Both the position numbers and the translations under genes were made by a program. A stretch of DNA of 64,000 nucleotides, taken from NCBI GenBank assembly GCA_016699165.1, contig CP064963.1, positions 1,984,001 to 2,048,000 of the forward strand. The letters run 5' to 3'. The DNA is from Candidatus Melainabacteria bacterium. Its GTDB lineage: Bacteria; Cyanobacteriota; Vampirovibrionia; Obscuribacterales; Obscuribacteraceae. This document shows, piece by piece, positions 54,125 through 63,624 of this stretch (the first letter of the stretch is position 1; every line of letters starts with the position of its first letter). The notes under the pieces were generated by a model. It saw only the letters and a program-made list of their open reading frames with translations, had not been told where the DNA came from and ran no database searches.

Positions 54125-54178
54125 TTCCCCATAATTTTGGTTGCTTTAGTTTATACGAATTTGAAATTAATACCTTAA

Positions 54179-55519
54179 TTAGGCGTCGTCGCTCTCTTCT
54201 CTGTCGCGCAAAAGCGAAACGATAATGTCACACAGATGCTCAGCAATAGCGCGTTTCGGCATGCGTTGCAAGTTTTCTCTGCCGCCGTCGGCAGACAAAA
54301 TTATTACGGCATTGTCGTCGCTTCCAAATCCGATATCGGGCACAGTGATGTCGTTTGCCACGATAACGTCAAGATTCTTACGCTTCAACTTGTCTGATGC
54401 ATTGTGCAACAGACCTTCTGATTCTGCTGCAAATCCAATTACCACTTGATCATCACGCTTTACACGACCAAGCAAATCTAGAATATCTGGATTCTTGGTC
54501 AGCTCTAGCACAATATCTTCTGAAACAGTTTTCTTGATTTTGTGACTGGAAACCGCAATCGGTCTGAAGTCGGCTACAGCAGCGGTCATAACCAGCGCGT
54601 CACAACGATCGAATTCGAGCTCCACGGCTTCTTGCATATCTTGCGCTGTTTCCACAAGAATGACCGGATAATCACGATTTACCGCTACGGTAGAAACCAG
54701 GGTCACATCGGCACCACGATTATATGCAGCATCAGCCATGGCGATTCCCATTTTGCCCGAACTGCGATTGCCTATGAAACGAACAGGGTCGATAGCCTCT
54801 CTGGTACCACCAGCAGTTATTATCACCGACTTGCCATTGAGCGTGTTATGCGCCAGAAGTTTGGCTACCACAGCGGCTGTGACCGTCTCAACCGAAGCCA
54901 TTTTGCCTTGTCCAGTGTCTCCGCAGGCGACTTCGCCGAAATCTGGCGGAATAATGTCGTAGCGATAGCGATTTTCGATAATGTCCAAATTGTGTTGGGT
55001 AGCAGGATGCGCCAACATTGTTGGATTCATCGCGGGAGCCACCATTACTTTTGCGTTGGATGCAAGGACCATTGTAGTGAGCAAGTCGTCGCATATGCCT
55101 GTAGCCAGCTTAGCTATGACATCGGCTGTGGCTGGAGCGATTAGAATCAAGTCTGCTTTCTTAGCCAACTCGATGTGCTCTGGACGCCATTCTCCACCAT
55201 TTTCATACTGCTCGCAATGCACGGGGTTGCGAGTAAGCGTATTCAAGCTGAGCGGGGTAATAAATTCTTTTGCATTAGGTGTGAGAACCGCATGAACATC
55301 GGCTCCGGCACGCCTGAGAAGTGACGCAAGGTCGCATGCTTTGTATGCAGCTATGCCACCACTGACACCGAGCAAAATGGTCTTGTTCTCAAGTGGGAGG
55401 AATTTTTCAAACTGGTCCAGCGAACTCAAACTGGTATCAGATTTAGATTTTTTACGCCTGGTTGATTTTGTTTTGTTATCCATACTTGTGACCGCTTTTA
55501 CATGGGATTGCGTTTTCAT
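54179..55519 (-). CDS. coaBC: Phosphopantothenoylcysteine decarboxylase / phosphopantothenate-cysteine ligase
   Basis: This bifunctional enzyme makes 4'-phosphopantetheine for coenzyme A. CoaC: LLGVSGGIAAYKACDLASLL and APAMNPTMLAHPA (flavin-binding). CoaB: IITAGGTREAIDPVRFIGNRSSGKMG (nucleotide-binding). The protein has a basic N-terminal extension of about 45 residues. A TATAAT -10-like box lies only 3 nt before the ATG at 55519, so an internal ATG at 55483 may be the true start. Confidence 0.94.
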   Translation of the reverse strand: MKTQSHVKAVTSMDNKTKSTRRKKSKSDTSLSSLDQFEKFLPLENKTILLGVSGGIAAYKACDLASLLRRAGADVHAVLTPNAKEFITPLSLNTLTRNPVHCEQYENGGEWRPEHIELAKKADLILIAPATADVIAKLATGICDDLLTTMVLASNAKVMVAPAMNPTMLAHPATQHNLDIIENRYRYDIIPPDFGEVACGDTGQGKMASVETVTAAVVAKLLAHNTLNGKSVIITAGGTREAIDPVRFIGNRSSGKMGIAMADAAYNRGADVTLVSTVAVNRDYPVILVETAQDMQEAVELEFDRCDALVMTAAVADFRPIAVSSHKIKKTVSEDIVLELTKNPDILDLLGRVKRDDQVVIGFAAESEGLLHNASDKLKRKNLDVIVANDITVPDIGFGSDDNAVIILSADGGRENLQRMPKRAIAEHLCDIIVSLLRDREESDDA

Positions 55520-55575
55520 GTATTATACTCTGCTTACAACCGCACTACGTCCTAGTAAACACAAGAATAATAATT

Positions 55576-57171
55576 ATGCAGAAGTTTTATGTGACGACCG
55601 CTATCGACTACGTTAACGCTGTTCCGCACATCGGGCACGCTTACGAGAAAATCGCTGCGGACATTGTGGCTCGATATCACCGCATGCGCGGCAAAGAAGT
55701 TTATTTTCAAACCGGTGTTGACGAACACGGCTCCAAGGTCGAAAAGTCGGCACACGAAACCGGTATGAGCCCAAAAGCTTTCTGCGACATGATGTCAAAG
55801 AAATTTCAAAACGCCTGGGACAGTCTAAATCTTTCATACGACCACTTTATTCGCACCACCGATGAAGAGCACGAAAAAGCAATTCAACACATTTTTCAGA
55901 AATTAGTAGAGTCCGGCGATATCTACAAAGGCAAATACGTCGGACTTTACTGTGACGGCTGCGAAGACTTTATTCGCGAGCGTGATTTAGCCGAAGATGG
56001 CACCTGTCCTAATCACAAGAAAAAGCCCAAAGAACTGGAAGAAGAAAACTATTTTTTCCGTCTTTCTTACTATAAAGAAAACCTCAACAAATGGCTTTCT
56101 GCCTATCCTGACGCGGTTAAGCCAGAGGGACGCAAAAAAGAGATTCTCAATCAGTTAAACGATCCAGAACTAGGCGATTTTTCTGTAACCCGCGCACGAA
56201 GCGCACTTACATGGGGCATCCCCGTTCCTGGTCATGAAGAACACGTTATTTATGTCTGGATAGACGCGCTCTCCAATTACATTACAGGCGTCGGCTATCC
56301 GCACGACATGGATAGATTTAGAAAATTCTGGCCTGCAGATTTGCATTTAATAGGCAAAGACATCAACAAATTTCATAGCATTTACTGGCCAGCACTGCTC
56401 ATGGCTCTTGGAGTCGAGCCCTGCAAGATGGTCTTCGCCCATGGCTTTATCACTGTGCAAGGACAAAAAATCAGTAAGTCATTAGGCAATGTTATCGATC
56501 CAATTGCACTAGCTGAAACATTTGGCGCTGACGCAGTTAGATATTATTTGTTTGCTGCTACACCATTCGACAGTGACGGAGACTTTTCCAAAGAACAATT
56601 CATCGCTCGCACAAACGCTGAGCTTGCAAACAATCTAGGCAACCTGCTCAATCGAACACTTACACTAATCGAAAAAAATTGTAATGGTGTGATACCGGAC
56701 CAAGACCCCGACCACACCCTTCGCATTCAATCTAATGGTCTCAATTCTATTATTGAGAAACACATGGAGAATCTGGAATTCGGCAAAGCATTAAGCGCTA
56801 TTTTTGCCATCGTTGATGAAGCAAACAAATATATGAACGATGAAGCGCCCTGGAAATTGTTCAAAGAAGGCAAGCAAAAAGAAGGCGAAGAAGTACTGTT
56901 TACCTGCCTTGAAGTGCTGAAACGCACAGCTATTTACATGTATCCGTTTACGCCAAAATTAGCTGCCGACATCTGGCATCAAATCGGAAACGATGATGAT
57001 GTCGCCATATTTGGCGACAGACCAGAAGACGGCATACTCGATTTGTTAAAACCTGGCGTCAAAGTACGCAATCAAGGTCCAGTGTTCAAGCGTCTCGAAG
57101 ACCCCGACGCACCACCTCCTGACGATAAAAACCCGCCGACTAAAGCGGCAAAGCCACCTAAAAAGGGATAA
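55576..57171 (+). CDS. metG: Methionyl-tRNA synthetase
   Basis: MetG charges tRNA-Met. HIGH (18-21) and KISKS (298-302) are the class I signatures. A CDGCEDF and CPNH pair near residues 134-153 is the metal-binding knuckle. The 531-residue length is the short form without the C-terminal EMAP-type tRNA-binding domain; the end is a Pro/Asp-rich tail (DPDAPPPDDKNPPTK). It is the first gene of a run with LRR, nadC and helicase genes. Confidence 0.95.
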   Translation: MQKFYVTTAIDYVNAVPHIGHAYEKIAADIVARYHRMRGKEVYFQTGVDEHGSKVEKSAHETGMSPKAFCDMMSKKFQNAWDSLNLSYDHFIRTTDEEHEKAIQHIFQKLVESGDIYKGKYVGLYCDGCEDFIRERDLAEDGTCPNHKKKPKELEEENYFFRLSYYKENLNKWLSAYPDAVKPEGRKKEILNQLNDPELGDFSVTRARSALTWGIPVPGHEEHVIYVWIDALSNYITGVGYPHDMDRFRKFWPADLHLIGKDINKFHSIYWPALLMALGVEPCKMVFAHGFITVQGQKISKSLGNVIDPIALAETFGADAVRYYLFAATPFDSDGDFSKEQFIARTNAELANNLGNLLNRTLTLIEKNCNGVIPDQDPDHTLRIQSNGLNSIIEKHMENLEFGKALSAIFAIVDEANKYMNDEAPWKLFKEGKQKEGEEVLFTCLEVLKRTAIYMYPFTPKLAADIWHQIGNDDDVAIFGDRPEDGILDLLKPGVKVRNQGPVFKRLEDPDAPPPDDKNPPTKAAKPPKKG

Positions 57172-57176
57172 ATAAG

Positions 57177-58058
57177 ATGGACACAAAAATCACCTTTCCC
57201 GACAAACTTTCACTGGGTAGTCTTTATTTAGCCGACCGCAATTTTCCTCACACACGTAAGTGGGTAGGTGACGCGATGGGCCAGTTCACAGCAAACACGC
57301 CTGAAAACAAAATGCTTGGCCTAGCTGTATCGGGGCACATCCGCGATGACATCTTGAGTGAGAAACTGACCGGACTGCAAACATTTGATAGTCTCGATTT
57401 ATCCACTGCTCGTTTTTCAGAATTGATGCTCAAAACTGTCAGTCAACTGAATTCACTGGTCGAACTAAGACTCGATTTCGTTCCATTCACAGACTATCAT
57501 ATTGCCCAGCTAGAGCCACTCTCCAAGCTAAACACACTTTGGCTTTTGCAGACTCAAATCTCGAATAAAGGTCTGCGCAATTTACTTGGTTTAAAAGCGC
57601 TCAAGCATTTAGTCCTAAAAAACACTGATATCTCAGATGGTGGCTTGATCAATCTTAAAGAAATTGCGACTTTGCAAAGCCTTGTATTGCCAAAAGACAT
57701 TACAGACAAAGGACTAGAAGAGCTTAAGGACTGCAAATCGCTCACCTATCTGGATTTGTCATTCACTAAAATTACCGATGTTGGAATGGCGCATATTGCT
57801 GCTCTAAATGAATTGCAAACGCTTTATTTGAGCGATACCGCTATTAGTGATGCCAGTGTAGCTAACCTCAAAAACATGAGCAAATTACACACATTATTTT
57901 TGAGCGGCACTTCTGTCACAGATGCGTGTCTAACCACGATAGAACAATTGCCCGCCCTTGGTTTCATCGAAATGCGCGATAGCCGCGTTAGCGTCAAAGG
58001 CGTCAATGCATTGCGCGCCAATCGTCCAAATCTTGAAATAATCGGACCTGATTTCTAA
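57177..58058 (+). CDS. Leucine-rich-repeat protein
   Basis: The 293-residue protein has about eight leucine-rich repeats of roughly 23 residues (TYLDLSFTKITDVGMAHIAAL; TLYLSDTAISDASVANLK). No signal peptide is seen, so it is probably a cytosolic protein-binding scaffold. It sits between metG (5 nt gap) and nadC (TAATG 1-bp overlap), so it is very likely cotranscribed. Confidence 0.85.
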   Translation: MDTKITFPDKLSLGSLYLADRNFPHTRKWVGDAMGQFTANTPENKMLGLAVSGHIRDDILSEKLTGLQTFDSLDLSTARFSELMLKTVSQLNSLVELRLDFVPFTDYHIAQLEPLSKLNTLWLLQTQISNKGLRNLLGLKALKHLVLKNTDISDGGLINLKEIATLQSLVLPKDITDKGLEELKDCKSLTYLDLSFTKITDVGMAHIAALNELQTLYLSDTAISDASVANLKNMSKLHTLFLSGTSVTDACLTTIEQLPALGFIEMRDSRVSVKGVNALRANRPNLEIIGPDF

Positions 58059-58915
58059 TGATTACTTCGACAATTTCGGATTTAGCCAATCGCTCAATCG
58101 ATTTATTCATCGAAGAAGATCTGGGCAAAGACCATTTGGATATCACCACTGAATCAGTCATTCCCAAGGACGTCACTGCTACTGCCAGTTTTCTTTTCAA
58201 ACAAAACTGCGTTATCGCAGGACTTGATTTAATGCCTGAGATTTTCAAACGTTTCGATCCCTCTATCAAAATAGATTTGCTTGCAAAAGATGGTCAGTCA
58301 ATTGAAAACGCACCAACGACATTAGCCACTATCAAAGGCAATGCACGAGCACTGCTTTCTGGAGAGCGCCTGGCACTCAACATTTTGCAAAGACTTTGCG
58401 GTGTTGCCACAGTGACAAAAAAATACGTCGAATTAGCTTTGCCACTCGGCATTAAAATACTGGACACTCGCAAAACCACTCCCGGAATGCGTGTTTTTGA
58501 AAAGATGGCGGTCGAAATTGCAGGCGGTACAAACCATCGCTTTGGGCTTTATGACCAGGTCTTGATTAAAGATAATCATTTAGTGGTGGCAGGTAGTATC
58601 ACCAAAGCGGTAAAACAGGCTCGCGAAAAAAATCCCGGTGTGGTTATTGAAGTCGAAACCACAAGTGAAGCCCAAGTCAAAGAAGCTTTTGATTGCAAGG
58701 CAGACATCATCATGCTCGATAACATGAAGCCAGACATGATCAAGCGCTGCATAGATTTAACCGGCGGCAAAGCCAAATTTGAATTGTCTGGTGGTATCAA
58801 TTTATCTAATATCAAAGATTACTTAATTCCAGGTGTTTATGCCATTTCTGTAGGGGCATTAACACACTCGGCACCATCGATAGATATTAGTTTAGAATTT
58901 GGATTTTCAACCTAA
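58058..58915 (+). CDS. nadC: Quinolinate phosphoribosyltransferase
   Basis: NadC converts quinolinate to nicotinate mononucleotide for NAD. DLGKDHLDITTESVIP is the N-terminal part, LDTRKTTPGMRVFEKMAVEIAGGTNHRFGLYDQVLIKDNH carries the binding residues, and IDLTGGKAKFELSGGI ends the barrel. Length is 285 aa. nadA and nadB are not in the window. Confidence 0.94.
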   Translation: MITSTISDLANRSIDLFIEEDLGKDHLDITTESVIPKDVTATASFLFKQNCVIAGLDLMPEIFKRFDPSIKIDLLAKDGQSIENAPTTLATIKGNARALLSGERLALNILQRLCGVATVTKKYVELALPLGIKILDTRKTTPGMRVFEKMAVEIAGGTNHRFGLYDQVLIKDNHLVVAGSITKAVKQAREKNPGVVIEVETTSEAQVKEAFDCKADIIMLDNMKPDMIKRCIDLTGGKAKFELSGGINLSNIKDYLIPGVYAISVGALTHSAPSIDISLEFGFST

Positions 58916-58918
58916 GTC

Positions 58919-61759
58919 ATGTTCGAGGAACTATCTTTTTTGCATCCGCTACGCGGATACCAGAAAGAGATAATTGACTTAGCGCATGAAAAGCTAGCTT
59001 TGGGCGAGCGCGAACTGAACATTGTGGCACCACCTGGTGCTGGCAAAACTATTATTGGATTACAACTGATTTGCGATTTAAAAATCAAGACTCTTGTTTT
59101 GTGCCCAAGCACAACTATTCAGAATCAATGGATCAAAAAATTAGAACTTTTCATTTCACCCGAAACCACGACTATTTCAGCTTCTGACATAATCGGCAAG
59201 TCAGAAAAAAAACCTCAACCGATATCGGTTCACACTTACCAGGCACTGTCGACCCCTGAGCGCGAACAGGAATTAATCATTAATTCAGCCCACGAGGCGT
59301 GGCTTGAAGAAATAAATGGCGATCAAGAACGCATAGACCAAATGCGCGATTACAATCCAAAAGCCTACGCCAAAGAAATGGCAAGACACAAGCGCAAAGC
59401 CCGTCGCCGCTTAATCGACACATTAACTTTAGAGCAAGCATTACACGCAAAAGCTTTTAAATTCGTACAATCGCTCAAAGAACAAAATTATAAACTGATA
59501 GTTTTAGACGAATGCCACCATCTAACAGAATACTGGGCAAGTATTATTTCCAAAATAATCGAGTATCTGGATAATCCGCTAATTATCGGGCTTACGGCTA
59601 CCCCGCCTGAAGGAAAATCGAATCAACAAAAATCTAGATATTTAAACCTAGTCGGAGAGATTGACTACGAAGTCCCAACTCCGGCTCTTGTTAAAGACGG
59701 CAGTCTTGCGCCTTATCAAGATCTGGTCTATTTCACAAGACCTACCAAAGACGAAGCGACATTCCTTGCAGACCATGCCAAACGATTTAACGAGCTTATA
59801 GCTAATCTGAGTCAGAGCAAGCTTTTCAAAGGTTGGCTCTATAGCAAAAGTATCGAATTCAAAGAAGATCATTTCATTGAATCTTTGCAAAACAACGAAG
59901 ACCTTACCCTTGCACTCTGTCGCGGCATCTGGCATAGCAAGCTTGAACTGCCTGCTCAAGTTAATGAATCTCCTTTTGTGATGCAAGAACCATCTACGGA
60001 AGATTGGCTTTTGATGTTGGAAGATTTTTGTCTTAAATATTTAAAAATAAGTCCCGACGAAATGCAGCATACTTATTTATCAGAACTAAAAGTAAGTTTG
60101 AGAATGCTTGGTTATAACGTATCTGAAACAGGCATCAATGCTGGCGCTTCGACAGTAGACAAAACTCTTGCACTGAGCGCAAGCAAAGCTAATGCATGTT
60201 GTGAAATCTTGTCTTATGAATACAAAAATCTAGAAGATAAATTGCGCGCTGCGATTGTTTGCGATTTTGAAGGAGCGGCATTGGCAGTTTTTGAGACATT
60301 GCTCAAAGACAACATTTCAATGCTGGTTCACCCCATTTTGGTCACCGGATCAAGATTGCATATCGACCCAAGTTTGATGCGCAAAGTGCAACGCGAAGCC
60401 AAAGACGGACCTGTCGAATTCAAAGACACGCCTCACTCTGGAATGAGCGTCAAAGGCATTGAGCATCCAGTCAAACTTGTCACTGCCCTACTTGAAAAAG
60501 GCGTCACTCAGTGTTTAATCGGAACCCGCGGAATCTTAGGAGAAGGATGGGACAGTCCATCGCTCAATACACTTATTGACTTGACTGCCATTACGACAAG
60601 CACTGGTATCAAACAATTGCGCGGTAGATCTTTACGCAAATCAGAAAGCAGCATCGAAGACCTCAACTATCAGTTGAAAGTGGCAAACAACTGGGACATC
60701 ATCTGTGTTTATCCACAGATGGAAAAGGGTTTGAACGACTTTAATCGGTTCGATAAAAAGCATCGAAACTTTTTTGGATTGTCCTATCAAGACAATATCG
60801 AATGTGGTATCAAACGAATGCATCCGGCATTTTTAAATCTCGAACCGGATGAGATTATCGCCTCGCAGGACGATTTCAATCAGGAAATGCTCGATCGCGC
60901 CATCGCGCGCAATTCGGTTTATAAACGATGGAAAATAGGCGAACCGTACAACAATACTCCTACACCGTCGCTTGAGATTGCCGCGGTCCCTCACTTGTCT
61001 ATCAGTCCACCTTTCGTTCTGCAAAATCAGAAATACGAAGAGCATCGTCATCAATTAATAGTTCAGCGATCAAACAATCGCATGACATGGAGCGTTGCAT
61101 CACTTGCAATTTCACTTGCCACCTATGCTGGAATAATTTCATCTGGAATGCCAGCAAACGCTGCTATTGCGCCAGTTATTATAATTCTAGGACTGGGATT
61201 TTTGGTGGCACGTATTTCGCTTAGCCAACTAAATAAAGAACAAGAAAACAAATTACTTGTAAGTGAAGATCAAATGACTGTTTTAAAGCGCATGCTTGAT
61301 GCGACGCTTGAGGCTTTGCAAGAATGCGATTTTGCCCCGAGTTCGGTAAGTTCTGAACAAATCGAATTGACTGAGTCCAGCAAAAACAATTATCGCGTGC
61401 AAATGCAAAATCTCGATTCGCTTGCGGCAAAAAATATTGCCCGCTCGCTTGAAGAAGTGATGATGCCCGTCATCAGCCAGCCTTACGTGATTCCCAAATA
61501 TGAGTACTCTGCAGGTGATATCGAACCCGATGTTTATTTCAAACATTATTTGGAAGGCAAACTGACACCATACATTTCGTCTTATCATCCAGTTCCAGCT
61601 CTACTAGCTCGCTCAGCCAAAGGTCGCGACGCTTTCGAGCGCGCCTGGAATGCGCATGTAAGCCCGGGTTCTGTCACTGCACTTGAATCGAATCCAGAAG
61701 ATTTGAACAAATACTTTGGCATTGGACCAAGCGTGGCTCAACGCATGTTATGGAAATAA
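58919..61759 (+). CDS. Large SF2 helicase with predicted membrane segments
   Basis: The 946-residue protein has a DEAD/DEAH-type helicase core: Walker A APPGAGKT (37-44), DECH (197-200), SAT-type GLTATPPEG and the C-terminal motif VI-like TGIKQLRGRSLRKSESS. Between domains lies a long insert (about residues 260-450). After the core, residues about 724-768 contain two hydrophobic segments (SVASLAISLATYAGII; APVIIILGLGFLVARI). The C terminus ends with a helix-hairpin-helix-like YFGIGPSVAQRM. A membrane-tethered helicase is unusual. It starts 4 nt after nadC. Confidence 0.85.
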   Translation: MFEELSFLHPLRGYQKEIIDLAHEKLALGERELNIVAPPGAGKTIIGLQLICDLKIKTLVLCPSTTIQNQWIKKLELFISPETTTISASDIIGKSEKKPQPISVHTYQALSTPEREQELIINSAHEAWLEEINGDQERIDQMRDYNPKAYAKEMARHKRKARRRLIDTLTLEQALHAKAFKFVQSLKEQNYKLIVLDECHHLTEYWASIISKIIEYLDNPLIIGLTATPPEGKSNQQKSRYLNLVGEIDYEVPTPALVKDGSLAPYQDLVYFTRPTKDEATFLADHAKRFNELIANLSQSKLFKGWLYSKSIEFKEDHFIESLQNNEDLTLALCRGIWHSKLELPAQVNESPFVMQEPSTEDWLLMLEDFCLKYLKISPDEMQHTYLSELKVSLRMLGYNVSETGINAGASTVDKTLALSASKANACCEILSYEYKNLEDKLRAAIVCDFEGAALAVFETLLKDNISMLVHPILVTGSRLHIDPSLMRKVQREAKDGPVEFKDTPHSGMSVKGIEHPVKLVTALLEKGVTQCLIGTRGILGEGWDSPSLNTLIDLTAITTSTGIKQLRGRSLRKSESSIEDLNYQLKVANNWDIICVYPQMEKGLNDFNRFDKKHRNFFGLSYQDNIECGIKRMHPAFLNLEPDEIIASQDDFNQEMLDRAIARNSVYKRWKIGEPYNNTPTPSLEIAAVPHLSISPPFVLQNQKYEEHRHQLIVQRSNNRMTWSVASLAISLATYAGIISSGMPANAAIAPVIIILGLGFLVARISLSQLNKEQENKLLVSEDQMTVLKRMLDATLEALQECDFAPSSVSSEQIELTESSKNNYRVQMQNLDSLAAKNIARSLEEVMMPVISQPYVIPKYEYSAGDIEPDVYFKHYLEGKLTPYISSYHPVPALLARSAKGRDAFERAWNAHVSPGSVTALESNPEDLNKYFGIGPSVAQRMLWK

Positions 61760-61778
61760 ATAGAAACTCAATCTTTGC

Positions 61779-62174
61779 CTAAGCGCTGCAACGCTCGCTT
61801 GCGCAGCAATTCATATATTTGCGATTGAGAAAATGCGATGTGATGATAAGAGCATTACCAAGCGTAATGACCGGCAATTCAAGCGCTTCTTCCAAACAGA
61901 AAGTAGCAAGCAACACCAGGGTCAAACCGCAAAGCATCGGATAAAGCACTCTGTGCTTGTGATGCTGGAAATATCCAGGCAAAATGCCCATAAAGCAGAA
62001 TGTGACTACAAAGCCAGCCAGGCTCCAGTGTACTGCCTCTTCCGACACTCCAGTGCCCATAAAAGGCAAGGCTGTGATGACGAAAGGCATAACTAGACAG
62101 TGTACGGCACAGAGCCCTGAGGCTCCAATTCCTAACACGTCGGCTGCTTTAATAACTTGGGTTCTTGTTGGCAT
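61779..62174 (-). CDS. MerC-domain membrane protein
   Basis: The 131-residue protein has four hydrophobic spans. GLCAVHCLVMPFVITALPF carries the cysteine pair of MerC, a mercuric-ion transporter family member. Here a role in metal or thiol chemistry is only inferred. The C terminus has CCASERC. No mer operon is present. Confidence 0.8.
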   Translation of the reverse strand: MPTRTQVIKAADVLGIGASGLCAVHCLVMPFVITALPFMGTGVSEEAVHWSLAGFVVTFCFMGILPGYFQHHKHRVLYPMLCGLTLVLLATFCLEEALELPVITLGNALIITSHFLNRKYMNCCASERCSA

Positions 62175-62404
62175 CGCTCTATTCTAGCCAAGGTTCTGAA
62201 AACGATTTCCATTTTAAGAATGTCTTTCGTTTCCTATATAAGAACGTTAATCTCAAGAAGCCCCAGCCGTTAATGTTCGAAGGTTTTGATAGTTTCTTTA
62301 TATACATTTGCAGCTTCTTTAGACGGCGTTTATCTTACTTCGCTATCAATAGTAATGGCGGACCGGAAACTTAAAAACACAGGAGACGCAAAAGCGATAA
62401 GCAA

Positions 62405-63064
62405 ATGAAAGCAGCACCAGCGCAAGCAATAATGTTATTTTTCCTCTTTTTGATTCTGGGTATTTACCTGTTCCAGCCCAAACAGACTCAATTTGCCGAA
62501 AGCGGAACCTTGCAAGGACTGCATTCTCTCAATATTCAAGACATTGGTCCGTGGGTAGTCAATCCCAAAGGTGTGCTCACACAGCCAGATTCAGAAGTGC
62601 TCGCCTTGAATAATGAGTTATGCGCGCTCACACAAAACCGCTTAAGGAGCGAAGCTGTAACATTTAACGCATCGGGGGGTGCGCCTAAACTTAGGCTTCT
62701 GCTTAATTACGGCAACGACCAATCGAAGCTTGCCTTGCGAGGTACGCGTCAATTAAACTCGTTGAAACTTGTATTGGAAGACGATGTTGACCTCCATCGT
62801 AAGCCAACCAAAGTGGTGCCATTAGTTACCTGGTCCGCCTCAATTGATACCGCAGATGGTTCTGGTACCAATAAGGAAATTCGTGCTGAGTACGAGCAAT
62901 TGTTGAATATGTTCTTGAAAGATTTGCGCGATGCGCGCGGCGTGGCTGGTGGCCAGAGCAATAGTGCTGTTGCCGACGGTGCTCATACCGCGACCGCTAG
63001 TCCAGCGACTCACGCGATGGTGCTGCAAGTGATACCTACAGAGTTAATAAAAGCGTGTCTGTAA
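62405..63064 (+). CDS. Membrane-anchored or secreted hypothetical protein
   Basis: The 219-residue protein starts with a hydrophobic anchor (MKAAPAQAIMLFFLFLILGIYLF). The rest is soluble with no recognised domain. An AGGAG site lies about 19 nt before the ATG, a little far. It is followed by the convergent HigA-like gene. Confidence 0.65.
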   Translation: MKAAPAQAIMLFFLFLILGIYLFQPKQTQFAESGTLQGLHSLNIQDIGPWVVNPKGVLTQPDSEVLALNNELCALTQNRLRSEAVTFNASGGAPKLRLLLNYGNDQSKLALRGTRQLNSLKLVLEDDVDLHRKPTKVVPLVTWSASIDTADGSGTNKEIRAEYEQLLNMFLKDLRDARGVAGGQSNSAVADGAHTATASPATHAMVLQVIPTELIKACL

Positions 63065-63176
63065 ACGCAGGCTGAGCAGGCGTCGGATTGGCTGATGTGA
63101 GATAAACTGCGCGTTTTTAATACCTGCTGAACCTGTGCGCTCGTTTTCTAACACATAACACGAAAGCTGCCACAAA

Positions 63177-63431
63177 CTATTTAGCCTTATCCCTGATGCT
63201 GATTTTCACTTCCTTTCCGAGTTTATCTAGCAATAACATGAGCTTATCAACGGTAAATTTCTCGGTTCGACTTTTCATCAACTCACAAACTCTAGACTGA
63301 CTTAAACCGAGCACAACGGCAGCTTCATTTTGAGTCCAACCGTTTCTTTTGATTATCCTTTCTATTTGAATCATCAGATTGAGTCTGGTGACAATATTTA
63401 CTGCTTCTGAAGTCGGATATCCCAAATCCAC
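63177..63431 (-). CDS. HigA-like XRE antitoxin
   Basis: The frame from GTG 63431 gives 84 residues starting MDLGYPTSEAVNIVTRLNLMIQIERIIK, with a helix-turn-helix WTQNEAAVVLGLSQSRVCELMK. It matches the HigA family. The conserved upstream part of the family (VFEASSGNVFVDLG, seen in the same frame just before) has no ATG, GTG or TTG before an in-frame stop. So the product starts inside the conserved motif or the gene is damaged. Confidence 0.75.
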   Translation of the reverse strand: MDLGYPTSEAVNIVTRLNLMIQIERIIKRNGWTQNEAAVVLGLSQSRVCELMKSRTEKFTVDKLMLLLDKLGKEVKISIRDKAK

Positions 63432-63489
63432 AAAAACGTTACCGCTACTCGCCTCAAATACGGACTTTCGCCTATTTTTTGTCTTGCTT

Positions 63490-63597
63490 TTACTTCACGA
63501 TCTTTGCATAATTCATCTTAGCTCTCTTAATTTCCCACTGAGCTGTCTCTCCAATCTTGAGGTTCCTCACCCAGTTGGAGGCGACCGATTTGCCCAT
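63490..63597 (-). CDS. Short ORF in the expected toxin position
   Basis: A 35-residue frame (ATG at 63597, stop at 63490) lies immediately upstream of the HigA-like gene, with GAAGAAGCGG before its ATG. The tail TAQWEIKRAKMNYAKIVK weakly resembles the C terminus of HigB-like toxins. An in-frame stop lies four codons before the ATG, so a full-length toxin is absent. It may be a remnant. Confidence 0.3.
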   Translation of the reverse strand: MGKSVASNWVRNLKIGETAQWEIKRAKMNYAKIVK

Positions 63598-63624
63598 CCG
63601 CTTCTTCTATGTAAAGATGGGAGC

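Noticed and set aside
54542..55144. 200-codon plus-strand frame inside coaBC
   Set aside because: It is a shadow of coaBC in another frame; the reverse-strand protein has all the expected motifs.
62175..62404. Small RNA or coding region between merC and the anchored protein
   Set aside because: Only a short chance frame (62165-62374) crosses it; I see no tRNA-like or other recognisable RNA fold.
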